Origin: Globisporangium splendens
Lineage: Eukaryota; Oomycota; Peronosporomycetes; Pythiales; Pythiaceae
Direction: 5' to 3'
Length of the DNA: 64,000 nt
Assembly: GCA_006386115.1 (NCBI GenBank)
Contig: VFIW01000041.1
Coordinates: 310,001-374,000, forward strand
Made by a program: the position numbers and the translations under genes
Shown here: positions 11,707 through 22,844 of the stretch, one piece after another
Numbering within the stretch: position 1 is the stretch's first letter
Layout: every line of letters starts with the position of its first letter
Notes under the pieces: model-generated
The model's input: the letters and a program-made list of their open reading frames with translations, nothing else
Databases searched by the model: none
Told to the model about the DNA's origin: nothing

Positions 11707-13848
11707 CTATTCGTCGGTTGCGCCATGTCGGCGCAGGAACGCGACCACGCGCGGGGTCTCGCCCTTGTTGTCGCCCTCCTTGGCGCACGTGATGACACCT
11801 GTGCCCTCGGCCGTCCTGGCGTGGAGGTCGGCGCCATGGCGCACGAGCGCCTCGAGCACGTCCAGGTGACCGTAGAGCGCGGCAAAGTGGATCGGCGTCG
11901 TGCCCACGAGGTCGGGCTCCAAGGACTCGAGCACAGGTTCATCCACGCGCGCGCCATGCGCGATCACCACATCCGCGACGTCCACATGGCCCGCTGTCGA
12001 GGCGTAATGCAGCGCTGTGAGGCCGCCAGATGTACGAGAATGGACGTCGGCATCCTGTACTCTTAGCAAGTGCTCAACCACCTCAGTGTCGCCAGCACCT
12101 GCGGCTGTGTGCAGCGCTGTCGTGTCTTTTGTCGCGCGCACGCCTATGCTGGCGCCATGCGCGCAGAGAAACTTGATGATCTTGAGATATCCGCCCTCGA
12201 CGGCGCCAATGAGCGCCTCGGAGCGACGGCGAGTGCTGGTCTCCTGGTCTCGATCTCCCTGGGTGGACACGAGGTACTGAACGACCTCCAAGTAGCCCGC
12301 AGCGGTGGCCAACGCCATTGGCGTCACGTGCTGCACCTCGCGCTCGAGGTCCAGCGCGTATCCGTTCTTGACCAAGTACTGGAGCATGCCGAGCTGGCCC
12401 GTGGTCGCGGCGAGGTGGGTCGCCGTGAACTCGCATGCGCCGCGTGCGTACGCATCTGCACCTTCCTCCAGCAGCACGCTCACAACGGGGACGGCGCCGT
12501 GCATCGCCGCGGCGTGTACCCGACGTCCGACCTGGCGTCGATGAGTGCGTCGTTCGCGGCCAGCAGGCTCGCGGCTTCTTCGCGACCCAGCTCGGCCGCG
12601 TAGTGCAGACACGTGTACCCGCCTGCTTGGGCGTTCGCGAGCGTCACACTCGCGCCTCGCACCAGCAGACACTCCATCACGGGCAGTTGGTCCTTGGCGA
12701 TCGCGACACACAGCGGTGTGAGACCGTAGCTGTCGGCGAGGTCCACGGCCACGCCCTTGCCCAGCAAGAACTGGAGCACGTCCACGTATCCGTTCGCGGC
12801 CACGACGTGGATCGGTGAGGGCGAGTGCGTCATTCAAGCCGAGTCGACGCTTGCGAGGTACTTGACGGCCGGCAAGTGGTCGTACTCGGCCGCCGTGAAG
12901 AACGGCGCCGCGTGATCTGCAGTCGCTTGATCCAGCCGAGCGCTGCGGTCCATAAGACACTGAAGCATCGCGAGGTCGCCACGCATGGCCGCGATGTGCA
13001 ATGGCGTCGTCTGGCTTCGTCCCGCACCGATGTTGACATCCGCACCAGCGTCTAGTAATACTGCCGCGAGCTCCGTGGAGCCATGACGCGCCGTATAGTG
13101 CAGCGCCGTGACGCCATCGTGCATCGCGGCGTTCACGTTTGCGCCTCGCACGAGGAGCAACTGCACGACGTCGATGTGGTTCTTGAAGCACGCCGTGTGC
13201 AGCGGCCGCCAACCGTTACTCGTGATCTCCACATTCGCGCCGTGGTCGAGTAAGAGCCGCACGATCGCAGACGATCCGCTGTGCGCGGCACAGTGGAGCG
13301 CCGCGTAGCCGCTCGCATTTACGTCGTTGATCCAAGTCCGCTCCTTCTCAGCCGACGACGCCAGCAGTAGCGCCTTCACGACGTCAACGTGTCCATTTTG
13401 TGCTGCACGCTGGAGCGCTGTCGATTGACTCCGGTCCTTGAGGTGACCGTGCGCCTTGTGCGAGCATATACTCGACGACCGCGGTGTGACCCTCGCGCGC
13501 CGCAAGTAGCAACGCGGACGCGCCGTCGCCGTCCGCCAGATCCACCACGTTGACGATGCCGCTCGCCTTCTCCAGCAGCGTCTGCACACACGCCAAGTCG
13601 CCTCGGCACGCCGCCGCGTGGAGCTCGAGCGAGCTTCTGTTGCTGCTCTGCGGACTCTTCTCAGCCGAGGGCTCCGGGTACGGATCGCTGCTGCTGCTGC
13701 GAGTGTCCACGTGGACGGCGCGCTTGAGCTGCTGCGTGGAAGAGGCGGTACTGGTGGTGTACAGCTTCATGAATACGGCGGTGGCTGCTGCTTGTGGCGT
13801 TGGGAGGGAGTTGGGATCTGCGCGGCGAGGCGGCGATGGTGGCTGCAT
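11707..13848 (-). pseudogene. Ankyrin-repeat protein gene with three lesions
   Basis: The combined frames encode about 710 residues, nearly all ankyrin repeats (HxAAxxGHxxVVxxLLxxGA pattern, about 18-20 units), after a low-complexity N-terminus. Such proteins act as binding scaffolds; no enzymatic domain is attached. Three defects break the frame: a shift near 13,450, an in-frame TGA at 12,834-12,836, and a shift near 12,520. The repeat pattern resumes on the other side of each, so these are mutations or sequence errors, not introns. The last codons (HGATDE, stop) form the edge of the duplicated block; only the final codons recur near 30,220 in copy 2. Confidence 0.8.
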
Positions 13849-14262
13849 TCACATGCGCGTCATTGGCAAAGAGACGTCGGTATCTTTTGGAAGTTGGCGC
13901 GCTTTTGTCTCTTGAATTGCATACTTGATGTCGGATCATATGGATACATTTGGATAGTTATGGTAGTGGATGGTAGTGGACGGGTTGTCTGCAATTGCAT
14001 GTGTGGACAAAAATATGCTGTTTGAGTTGGTTCCTTCTGCTTTTTGTGATGGGACGCATCCATACACTCATCCAGATAGCCTGTGGTGTAAAATGACACA
14101 GCGGCGAGTGTGTCGTCCTCTCTGGTGGCATAACTCGCGCAAGGTTACCTTTTCGAAAAATTGCCAACACATGGGCAGTGACTGGTGTTGAACTTCTTTA
14201 TATTTGCATATTCTTCCCTATTTGCATACACTAAGCCCAGCTTTTGATGGAATAAGACCAAA
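13849..14262. other. Intergenic interval between divergent genes
   Basis: This separates the ankyrin gene (minus) from the small gene (plus) and presumably holds both promoters. It is AT-richer than the flanks. No coding frame is supported and no clear regulatory motif was recognised. Confidence 0.5.
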
Positions 14263-14529
14263 ATGGCAGCATGGAAAGCGGCTGTGGACGCTCTCGTCAA
14301 CGATGGCGACCTGCGCGTGAGTTCTCTGTGACTAAGCTGCGCCTTGTGTGTGTGCATGCAGCGCTCTCCGCACGTGGCGCTTCATAACAAGCGCCCCATT
14401 CGCCACCGCGTGTCCGTCGAAAAGACGCGGCGTTTCACGTGTGAACCCACCGACGCCGTCTATAAAGAGAGTCCACAAGTGCATGCGAAGCAATTGGCTG
14501 CTGTGGACATGTTTGTGCGTGAAGCGTGA
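14263..14529 (+). CDS. 73-residue protein, function unknown
   Basis: There are two exons, 14,263-14,316 and 14,362-14,529. The 45-nt intron has GTGAGT and GCATGCAG ends, is short for the region, and is phase 0. The product is basic and soluble, with no signal peptide or membrane segment. It starts MAAWKAAVDALVNDGDLR and ends VDMFVREA. I do not recognise it. The stop codon overlaps the first open codons of the next gene. The two might be parts of one transcript, although the frames differ. Confidence 0.55.
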
Positions 14530-17500
14530 GCGACGAGAAGGTGTCGGTGCTGTCGCTGCCTGTTGCGACGACGACCGCGCCGTCGACGCCACTGAACTCG
14601 AGTCGGAGAGCGCCCAGTCGAGGCAACAATGGCGACGATGGCGTTCAAATAGAGAAAGGAAGCGGTCCTTTATCGTCTATTAAGGTGCGCTCTCTTGCCT
14701 CTCTGGCAGCGTATTGCGTCGCTGTTCTCTAACGAAGCTTTCCTCCATGCTTTCAGTCGTTTAGGCGCAAGAAGTACGTGCGGCAACGCTTGAGTCCACT
14801 TGAGAGCGACGCTGGTGTCCACCTCTCCATCCTACCAACAGCTTCTAACGAACCCAACAACGCCCTCGAGGACGACTACGACGAGATCGATCGCCTGCAG
14901 CGGTTCCACGCGACGTTGTCGTCGGACGCGGCGATCGACCAGTGGATCCGCACGTACGAGACCGAGAAGCAGCAGTTCGCGTCCTTTGCCGTGTTCGCTG
15001 AAACCAAGCTCGACGAGATCCAGGACGCGTACGTGGGGCTTGTGGGCCGTCCGAACGCCGTCGAAGTCGCCGCGTGTGTCGCGAGTCTGCTCAAGATGCC
15101 CGGCATCGTCGGGTGCTACGCGAGTCTGCTCGACAAGCTCGCCGTCGGTATCCAGAGCGCGATCTACTTGCTTCCTGGCGATGGTAATACGAGCATTGTG
15201 AACACAACATCGTCGACGATGACCGCACTGGTGCAAGGATGCTACGACCGGAAGACGTACTTTGCGCACGTGCGCGAGCTCGAACACCGACTGATGGACA
15301 ATCGGAGCCTCAATGACACGAACGTGCTGCGTTCCTTGGCCGTGGACGAAGTGATCCGCGTATTGGTCCAAGTGCCGCTCGGGCAGCTCCGCTTGGGGCT
15401 TCGCGAAGTGTGCTCACGCTACAGCAGCGTTTTTGACCAGCTGCTGCTGTTCATGCAGGAAGAGCACGCGGAGCAGCAGCAACGGCAGCGGCTACGAGCG
15501 AGTTCCTGTTTCGATGAAGATGAAGACGCGCTGTACCCGGTCCACGTGCCGCTGGCGTCGAGCGCGCAGATCTTGCAGAGCGCGAGTTCGTTCAGTGCGA
15601 GCGGCAAGGAGATGATCCTGCGCTCGATCCTCGAGCACCTCGACGTCGAGTCGTTCAAGGACGCATTCAAGCACTTCGACGTGCACGACAAGGCGCTATT
15701 CCTGCGCCACCTGAGCGTCGTGGAGAGCGCGGACCATCTCCAGTCGATCGTCGAGCAACTCCAGCCGAACGCCGGTGAGATGCTCTCCCGGTTGTACTTT
15801 GTGTCCTGCGGCGCGAATGGGGATCCGAGCAGCGGCACCAAGCAAGTGTTCTTCAAGAAGTTGCCGAGCGCCGAGACCGAGTATTTCTTTCTCTGCGACG
15901 TCGCCGCGTACCTCAGTAACGAGCAATTCCTGTTGCTCTCAAAGGAGTACGAGAAGCACGTGCTAGAGCGCAAACGGCGTCGCCACACTCGACGAAAGAG
16001 CTCCCTTGTCTCTGGCGACGACGACGCGTTTGACGATGAAGTGGACGACGATGATGATGATGACGCAGGTAGTGGTAACAAGCGCTCGGTCAAATCGTCT
16101 CTCGACCATTTCCAGCTGATGATCTGGAACTATGTGCACCATCACCGTCTCACGAGCGCCCAGGTGCTCTCAATCATCGCGACAGTGCTGCTGCCGTCTC
16201 TAGAGACGCCAGAGTTCGCGTCGCTGCTGGATTTCTGCATGGAGCATTTCGAGAAAGACAGCGCGAACTGGCTGCAGCTTCTTCGGATCGTCGAGGAAAT
16301 TGGCGCCGACCACGGGGCTTTGACGTCGACATCGAATACACCAAGTGACAACAATATGCGCGCGAACATCCAGGAAACGCGGTTGAAGCTGCTAAAGAAA
16401 CTGTTTTCGATGCTCTCACGCGAGGAGCGCGAGGGTTGGCTCGACAAAATGAACGCCAAGTACCCTACCGAATCGTGGAAGCGGAAGCTCCAGTCGCTTA
16501 GGCGCGAAGCCTCGAAAAGCGTCGTCGTCACCAATGCTCTCAGTGCGCCAGCGCCATCATCAGCGCCAGTAAGCCTCGACGATCCTAAGGCGCATATCGC
16601 GCAGGTGAAGATGGAAGTCAAGATGCTCTGGGTGGAATGTCTGCTCGAGGTCATCACGAATGACAAGGAGTACTCGGCACGCATGTCAATGCTCAGGCAG
16701 GTGCTACAGCCGTTTCTCGACGGCAAAGTGCCTTCCGCTTTCGCGCACACGGCGACAACAAAGCCGTCGATCGTGACCGTGGAAAAGAGTATCAACCAGC
16801 TGTTGGTGCAACTCTCAGCGGCAGACAAAGCCAAGGTGCTGCTGAGGCTCGCGCCGCCGCCAATGCCCGAAGTGAGACCCACCGAGGCGCGCGCGACGTC
16901 GCCGATCCCGGAATTGCAGATCGTAGAACAGTCTCTGCCTCCGGTGCCTAAGACACCACCGCCAGCATTGCCAAAGACAACGAATCCAGCGATTCTGAGC
17001 GCGTTTGACGCGCTGCTGGAGCGCAAAACGGACGACCAAGCGGTCCAGATCCTCCAGAATGCGCTGTCGCGCACAGAAGAGACGCATGAGAATGCTGCAG
17101 CTCCTGTCACGCATCAACCACCAGGATCAGCAGCACATAGTGGAGCTGTTATCACCAATGAAACGAAGCGGAAGCTGAGCGCTGTCGTCGCGGTCTCGGA
17201 ACCCATGGAGTGGCAAGAGTACGTCAAAATCGGGTGTATGGACGTCGGCGGCCAGACAAATTTCGAGGACGAGCTTCAGGCTTCAGCAGCAGCTCCGTCG
17301 CTTATCACGAATGCCGCTGCTCGTACCTCAGCGCTACCGAACAAGCTGCCGCCGTTGACACTCACATCGCTGCTCGGGAGAGCTCCCGGAGCGACAGCAA
17401 CAGGCACGCCGCGGAAGAGAGGGGATACTGGCAAGTACCAGAAGCTCAACAGTGCCGCTGTGCTGCGTGCGATCGGCGGTTTGATCATGTCCTGGCGCAT

Positions 17501-19091
17501 GAACACAGACCAGCTCGCGCAGTTCGCGAAGAAGTCCATGTCCGCGGTGCTCAAGATCATCGCCGACGCGTACGGTGAGATGCTCACGGCAGGGAGATGC
17601 AAACTACAGCAGAATCCGGATTTTGTGCCCCCCACGCGCGGGACTGGTGGAAGTGACCGCGAACTGACGCTGGCGCAGGTCGTGTACCAGCAATTCCTGC
17701 GCAGCTACGGGCTCCCGGGCATCGCCGACACGCATCTGTTGGCGTTTGCGATCGCCATGGAATTGTATCGGACGCAGCACCTCCGCGTCGAGTACTTTGC
17801 ACGGTTCTGCTTTGAAGAAATGCCGAAGCTCGAGCTCACCAACTACCTCGAGTGCATCGTCTGTGACGATGTTGTCAGCAACAATAGCAGTCTTGGCAAC
17901 GCCGGTGCTAGTAATGCTTTGCGTGGACAACAGCAATCGCAGCAGACAACCAAGCGGTCACGGTTCACGCCGCGCATCGTCGTGCCGGACAAGGAGAACT
18001 GGACGATCTCGGTTGACAAAACCCAGGAGGCTGCGCAGCTGTGTTTCCGCGCAATGCGGAAGTCGTCCGTGCTCGCATTCTGCGATCGGCTCGTGGTGCT
18101 CGCGGCCATGGGCACTCCAAGCTCCAGTATCGTTGCCTCGATGGATAGCACCCCCAGTGTGGCAGCGGCTCAGCCACAGCCTCAGTTGAATACGTCCGAC
18201 TGGGTGCTCAATGTGGACCATTTGCTGCAACTCGTGGCCCACGAGTGGCGCGACGAGCAGCAGCGGCGCGATACACACTTGCTTGAGGCGTTCCGCGCGG
18301 GCGATGTGGACGGCGACGGTGAGCTGACCTCGGCCGAGTTTTCGCAGATCGTGCTCTCGATCGACCGCGGCCGCGACCTCGACGACATCCTGCTCATGTG
18401 CAGCGAGACGCTGCGGCGCACCGAGTGCGACCACACCAACACGCAGGTGTTCCTCGAGGTCGCCAAGGAGTACGAGCTCGACCGTGTTGTCTGGAGTGAG
18501 GACGGCGACTTGCGCAACATTGTGAACGACATCTCGGACCTCGACGCGACGTGGCACTTGGGCGGCACGAGGAGCTTCTTTCTAGGTACCTTAGAGGTGC
18601 TGGCGCGTGATCTGCTCTCCAACCACTTCCTACGCGTCTGCGAAGGAGCGGGCTGCGGCTGCCTCAAGTGCATCCTCGACGGGTACATAGGCTTCCAGAA
18701 GATGCGGCACGACTTTGTGCCTTCCCAGCAGCAGCAGGGGACGACTGTGAATGCGTCAACTTGTAATCCGTACACGGTCGTGTCCGAGTCGCTCGTGTTG
18801 GCGCGGTACTGGCACCTCATGCGGCAGTTGTACGAAGCAGCCTCGGAGAGCGACGGCATCCTGACGCCGTGGGAAGGCAGCGAGTACATGTGCGTGGACG
18901 CCGCGCCGCCTCCTGGTCCGCGATTCGCGAGCCAGCGCCGATATGCGCTCCTGAATTTCCTGTTTCCCGACACAAACCGGATCAGCGCCAAGTTGAACTT
19001 GACGGTGCACGACCCTGAAGTGTTTGACGCTCAAGCTATCAACGCGCAGTTTGCAAATCTGCTGGAGCTCATGAGCTACAAGAAAAGCTAG
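14526..19091 (+). CDS. Large EF-hand protein of about 1,500 residues, function unknown
   Basis: The two visible exons end at 14,684 and begin at 14,757, separated by a 72-nt phase-0 intron (GTGCGC...TTTCAG). Exon 2 is a single open frame of 1,444 codons. The first visible exon has no ATG in frame and a stop just upstream, so the true start lies in an unseen exon or is lost; the 5' limit given is only the start of the open frame. Visible elements are an acidic tract near 16,030-16,060, a Pro-rich stretch near 16,850-16,980, and one canonical EF-hand loop (DVDGDGELTSAEF) near 18,305, which predicts Ca2+ binding. The remainder is helical and soluble. No enzyme motif was recognised. A cytoskeletal or flagellar role is possible but is only a guess. 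Confidence 0.75.
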
Positions 19092-19328
19092 CTCACCCCC
19101 ATTCTCTCAAGTGAGAAACAAGCCTTCGTTGGAGAGAATGTCGCGTCCACATGGACACTTTTGTTTCCCGGGCTGCTGTTTTTCGTGAGACAGCAAAAAT
19201 AGAAGACCGGATTATAGATCGTGATTTTCATTTCTCCCCACCAAATGCAAATTTGCGACACCAATTGTAGATTGCGTGTGTGTTGTGCTGCGTTTGAGGG
19301 ATACATCTATCTATTGTGCCTAATGCAT

Positions 19329-21857
19329 CTATGGGCGTCTCTCTTTCTCTGGCTGCTGTGTCAAGGACGACGACCCATGTGCTGATTCCGGCATGAACGC
19401 ATTGCTCTTGTACAAGTACATGGACGTGTCGATGAGCTTGGTCGCGTACTCGAAGTTCGCGCGCGTCTCGTTGCTCATGTGCTCCGGATCTGTGCCCTTC
19501 TCGATCGGTGAGTACTCGCCCGGATCCTTCGCCACGTTAAATACTTCGAACGCGCCTGAGCCGTAGAACGCGTACTTGAGGTCGCCCACACGCACACCCT
19601 TGGTGCCGTATTGGTATGGGTTCTCCAGCACCACGCGCCGCCCGCTCTCCTTGCGCATCGCAGAGTGGCCGACACCGTGCTGCGTGAACCCTTCAAGACC
19701 GATCATGTCAGCGATCGTCGCGAGGATGTCGGTCTGCGACGTGACGTCGGTCACCTGTGTGCCCTTTTGTGAATCCGGGATGAAATCGTCGGCCAGGATC
19801 AGCAACGGGATGTGTGTCGCCACTTCGTATACAGACGACGAGACCGCATTTGGGTTGTCGCCGTGCTCCATGCGGCCGTAGCCGTGGTCGCCCTCGATGA
19901 TCACGATCGTGTTCTCCAAGAGCCCCTTCGAGCGCAGGTTTGTAATGAGCTTGCCCAGTGCGCGATCGGCCATGTTCATCGCCTTCAGGTACCGCTCGTT
20001 GTGCTCCGTCAGCAGCGCAGACACATTATCCGAGACAAACTTGCTCGGGACGACCCACGGATCGTGGCTCGTGATCGAGTACACGTCAAGGAATATCGGT
20101 TTTCGGTCGGGTCGCTTGGCTCGCGCTTCGAGGTAGTTCTCCAGCGCCGCAAACGAGATCGAGTCGTGACATCCCCAGGAGAATTGGTCATCGTCCGCCA
20201 GGTTTGCCTTCTGCTCCTCAGTCAAGTACTGCAACAAGCTATCCTGGTCAACGCAGAAGTCGATGCCGTGGTCCTTGAAGAAGCCGTCCCAGTCCTCCCA
20301 CTCGAGACTCACGGCCGACCAGAACCCCGTGACGTACCCGAGCATGTCGCGCAACAGGTTCTGGATGCCCTGGATACGCAGCTTCAGCTTCTTGATGTCG
20401 CGCACGGCCGAGCCGTCCGTGAACGACGGCATCACGCCAAAGAGCGACGACATGAGCGTGCGCGACGTCTGGATCGACGGCGTGTAGTGGCTTTTGAACA
20501 GGATCCCGGACTTGCTGAATTCGTCAAAGAACGGCGACGGCGTCTGGTTGAACTTGGCCTTCAACTCGGCACCACCGATGCAGCCGATGTCGTGAGCACG
20601 CCACGACTCCATGTTGATGAAAATAATGTCGGGCTTGAATTTTCCGTTGTACTTCTTCTTGCTCGCGGCCGTTGGTACGATATTGAACCGCTTTTTGCCC
20701 ATGTACCCGAGCGTCTTGCGCCAGAACGGGTATGCGACCAGCGTGTCGTTGCCTTCGATGGAAAACACTTCGTTCGTGCCGATGGTCGAGACGAGGAACT
20801 CCGTGTGCTGGTTAGTTGAGAGCGGCATGAGCATCGTGTGTGCCGAGTCTGGGGGTCGCAAGTAGTTCTCCATCTGCAGCGAGAACATGGCGTTCGACAT
20901 GAGGTAAATGTCGTTGCCGTCGCCGTCGAGCACGATCGTCGCCTGCAACGCAGACATGTACACCGTGATGGTGAGGAACACGTACCGAAAGTTCAGCGAT
21001 GTGAACGCGTTAAACACCCACGCCATGGGACCACCGGCGCGCGATTTCACGTCCGCGACTTTCTCACGCTTGCGCTGCGCTGGAGCTCCTGGTAATGGCG
21101 GCACAGCGGCACGGGAGCGATTGGTCGTGTCGCTGCCAGTGCTTGTGCGTCGTGTACTACTGTGGTGGCCCTTGAAGCAGAAGAGGATGTCGAACTCCGG
21201 GAGCGCGATCTTGTCGGCTGCGAACCCGTAGGTCCACCACGCGAGCGACAGGATGTACGAGACGAGGCCCACGATGATCGACGGCGTGAGCACTTCGGGG
21301 TTCACGACGGACGCCATGAACTGATCGGCAAACATGAAATACATCTCGACAAAGCCGCGGTTCAGGCGTGGGTGGAACGTGACGAGCAGCCCAAAGTCGA
21401 TAAACACCGCGAGCGTGGCCCACAAGAACGCGAACACGAGCGTCAGCACGACGACGACGCGCGCACACCCGCGCAGCACTTTCATGAGCAGCCCCATCAT
21501 CTTGGTCGAGTTGGTCGCGTGTTCCTCGTTCTGCGCCTCAGTCATAGCCACGAGCAGGTACTGGCCGTTCGTGGTCGTCGCGAAGCTCGCTCGCACGCGG
21601 TCATGGAGCGCGAGCGCGACGCGCACGATGAGCAGCGTCTGGAAGCAGATGGCGAGGTCCTGCACGAAGCCGAAGAGGCTGCCCTTGACGATGTTGGACA
21701 CGCCCAGCAGCTCGCTGTTGCGCAGGATGCAGAGCCAGCGCGAGTAGAGCGGGTACGCGAACAGCGGCATGTACAGCGCCGAGCTCCACGTCATCCAGTA
21801 CGCGTAGCTCACGGCGAGAGCGCGCGCGCATGCCAGCGCCGTGGAAAGCTGCACCAT
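19329..21857 (-). CDS. Membrane-anchored sulfatase / LtaS-like phosphotransferase
   Basis: This is a single-exon gene of 842 codons. The first ATG, in a good context (CACCATGG), is at 21,857; an upstream GTG-led extension is not needed. About five hydrophobic segments fill the first 300 residues, so the protein sits in a membrane with its catalytic part outside or in the lumen. The alkaline phosphatase-fold sulfatase domain follows. It has a metal-binding start (IIFINMESWRAHDIG) near residue 410, a Ser/Thr nucleophile region (QTSRTLMSSLFG) near 465, and a second metal site (GDHGYGRMEHGD) near 657. The layout matches bacterial lipoteichoic acid synthase-like and related eukaryotic sulfatase-family proteins. 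The substrate cannot be told from sequence. The gene is undisturbed. Confidence 0.88.
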   Translation of the reverse strand: MVQLSTALACARALAVSYAYWMTWSSALYMPLFAYPLYSRWLCILRNSELLGVSNIVKGSLFGFVQDLAICFQTLLIVRVALALHDRVRASFATTTNGQYLLVAMTEAQNEEHATNSTKMMGLLMKVLRGCARVVVVLTLVFAFLWATLAVFIDFGLLVTFHPRLNRGFVEMYFMFADQFMASVVNPEVLTPSIIVGLVSYILSLAWWTYGFAADKIALPEFDILFCFKGHHSSTRRTSTGSDTTNRSRAAVPPLPGAPAQRKREKVADVKSRAGGPMAWVFNAFTSLNFRYVFLTITVYMSALQATIVLDGDGNDIYLMSNAMFSLQMENYLRPPDSAHTMLMPLSTNQHTEFLVSTIGTNEVFSIEGNDTLVAYPFWRKTLGYMGKKRFNIVPTAASKKKYNGKFKPDIIFINMESWRAHDIGCIGGAELKAKFNQTPSPFFDEFSKSGILFKSHYTPSIQTSRTLMSSLFGVMPSFTDGSAVRDIKKLKLRIQGIQNLLRDMLGYVTGFWSAVSLEWEDWDGFFKDHGIDFCVDQDSLLQYLTEEQKANLADDDQFSWGCHDSISFAALENYLEARAKRPDRKPIFLDVYSITSHDPWVVPSKFVSDNVSALLTEHNERYLKAMNMADRALGKLITNLRSKGLLENTIVIIEGDHGYGRMEHGDNPNAVSSSVYEVATHIPLLILADDFIPDSQKGTQVTDVTSQTDILATIADMIGLEGFTQHGVGHSAMRKESGRRVVLENPYQYGTKGVRVGDLKYAFYGSGAFEVFNVAKDPGEYSPIEKGTDPEHMSNETRANFEYATKLIDTSMYLYKSNAFMPESAHGSSSLTQQPEKERRP

Positions 21858-21961
21858 GGTGACTCTCTGTTTAACTTCCGACACTGATGCCGATGATGTG
21901 TCTCGGAGCGCGCAACTTGTGTACTGGATGCGGGCGTGCGCGCCTGATGATGGACAATGAA

Positions 21962-22843
21962 TTGGGCAAGCAGAAATTTCTAAAGGTCACAGCTACAACT
22001 GTGAAGATACAACCCCTCATTGAGCAAGCAGAAACTTCTAAAGGTCACAGCTACAACTGCGAAGATATTTGTATTTCGATGGAGGTGCACGCGGTAACCC
22101 AGGTCCAGGAGGCAGCGGTTGGGCACTCGTCTTCCTGAATGAACGAAGCAATCGATGGGAACTCAAAGCATGCGGCTATGCGTACATGGGACCACAAGTC
22201 ATGAACAATTGATGCGAATACAGCGCGCTGAAAGATGGTCTGGCATACAGTGCACACTACCTACAGCACTATGAAGTCAAGTTGGAAGTCTTCGGAGACA
22301 GCCAAATGATTATCGCAGCCCAGAACGGGTTCGCCTCAATACACCAGACCGAGTTGCAGCCACTAGTAGTTCGGGTAAATCAAATCATCGACAACTTTGC
22401 GTGGATCTCCTGGAATCACACAAGACGAGAACAAACCAAAATGGCCGATCTTCTCGCCAACATGGCAATGAGCTCCAAGAATGCGAAGATACTCACCGAC
22501 GAATCGCGGGGAAATGATCAAATTCTTCTGTCCCAAGTCGCAGCTCTACTCGACAATGACATCGGTGCCGCACCGTCAAAACTGAGAAACACCTCACTGT
22601 CAGCAGTGTAAAAGAGACTCAGGAATTCTTAAACTGCATGTAGATCGTCAGTTAAATAGAATTACCATCTCTCTCTCTCTCTCTCGCAACTGCGAAGATA
22701 TAGCCCCTCATTGAGCAAGCAGAAACTTCTAAAGGTCACAGCTACAATTGCGAAGATACAGCCCCTCATTGGGAAAGTAGAAACTTCTAAAGGTCGTAGC
22801 TACAACTGTGAAGATACAGCCCCATTTTGAAGCAAGCAGAAAC
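21962..22843 (+). repeat. 58-bp tandem repeat array, split by a LINE
   Basis: A unit with the core GCAAGCAGAAACTTCTAAAG recurs every 58 bp: two units left of the LINE insertion, and about three right of it, the last merging into the leader of the eEF2-like gene (GCAAGCAGAAACC followed by ATGG). Copy 1 at 45-60 has the single-copy version of that leader, so the array probably grew from the gene's own 5' flank after or during the duplication. Confidence 0.85.
22069..22686 (+). mobile_element. 5'-truncated LINE fragment with a broken RNase H domain
   Basis: A 15-bp target duplication (CAACTGCGAAGATAT) flanks the fragment at 22,054-22,068 and 22,687-22,701, and a CT microsatellite forms its 3' tail. 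What remains codes for an RNase H that starts FDGGARGNPGPGGSGW, followed by a TGA at 22,210-22,212 inside the conserved NNxxEY segment and then an open frame to 22,611. The family differs from the 6,107-10,363 LINE in tail and sequence. Confidence 0.88.
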
Positions 22844-22844
22844 C

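Larger units (their letters stand above)
37..11723 (+). repeat. Segmental duplication, copy 1 (contains a LINE)
   Basis: This block matches 22,821-30,235 in the same orientation. The offset is 22,784 up to 6,106 and 18,518 after the LINE. It then changes by a 9-bp difference in an intron near 10,635 and a 3-bp difference near 11,525. Only scattered substitutions were seen, several of them clustered at 1,390-1,570. The right limit falls a few codons inside the 3' end of the ankyrin gene, which continues here but is cut in copy 2. That suggests copy 1 is the source locus. Confidence 0.95.

Noticed and set aside
19812..21887. Long open frames on plus opposite the sulfatase gene
   Set aside because: They are antisense shadows of a GC-rich coding strand, rich in Arg, Val and His, with no domain and no independent support.
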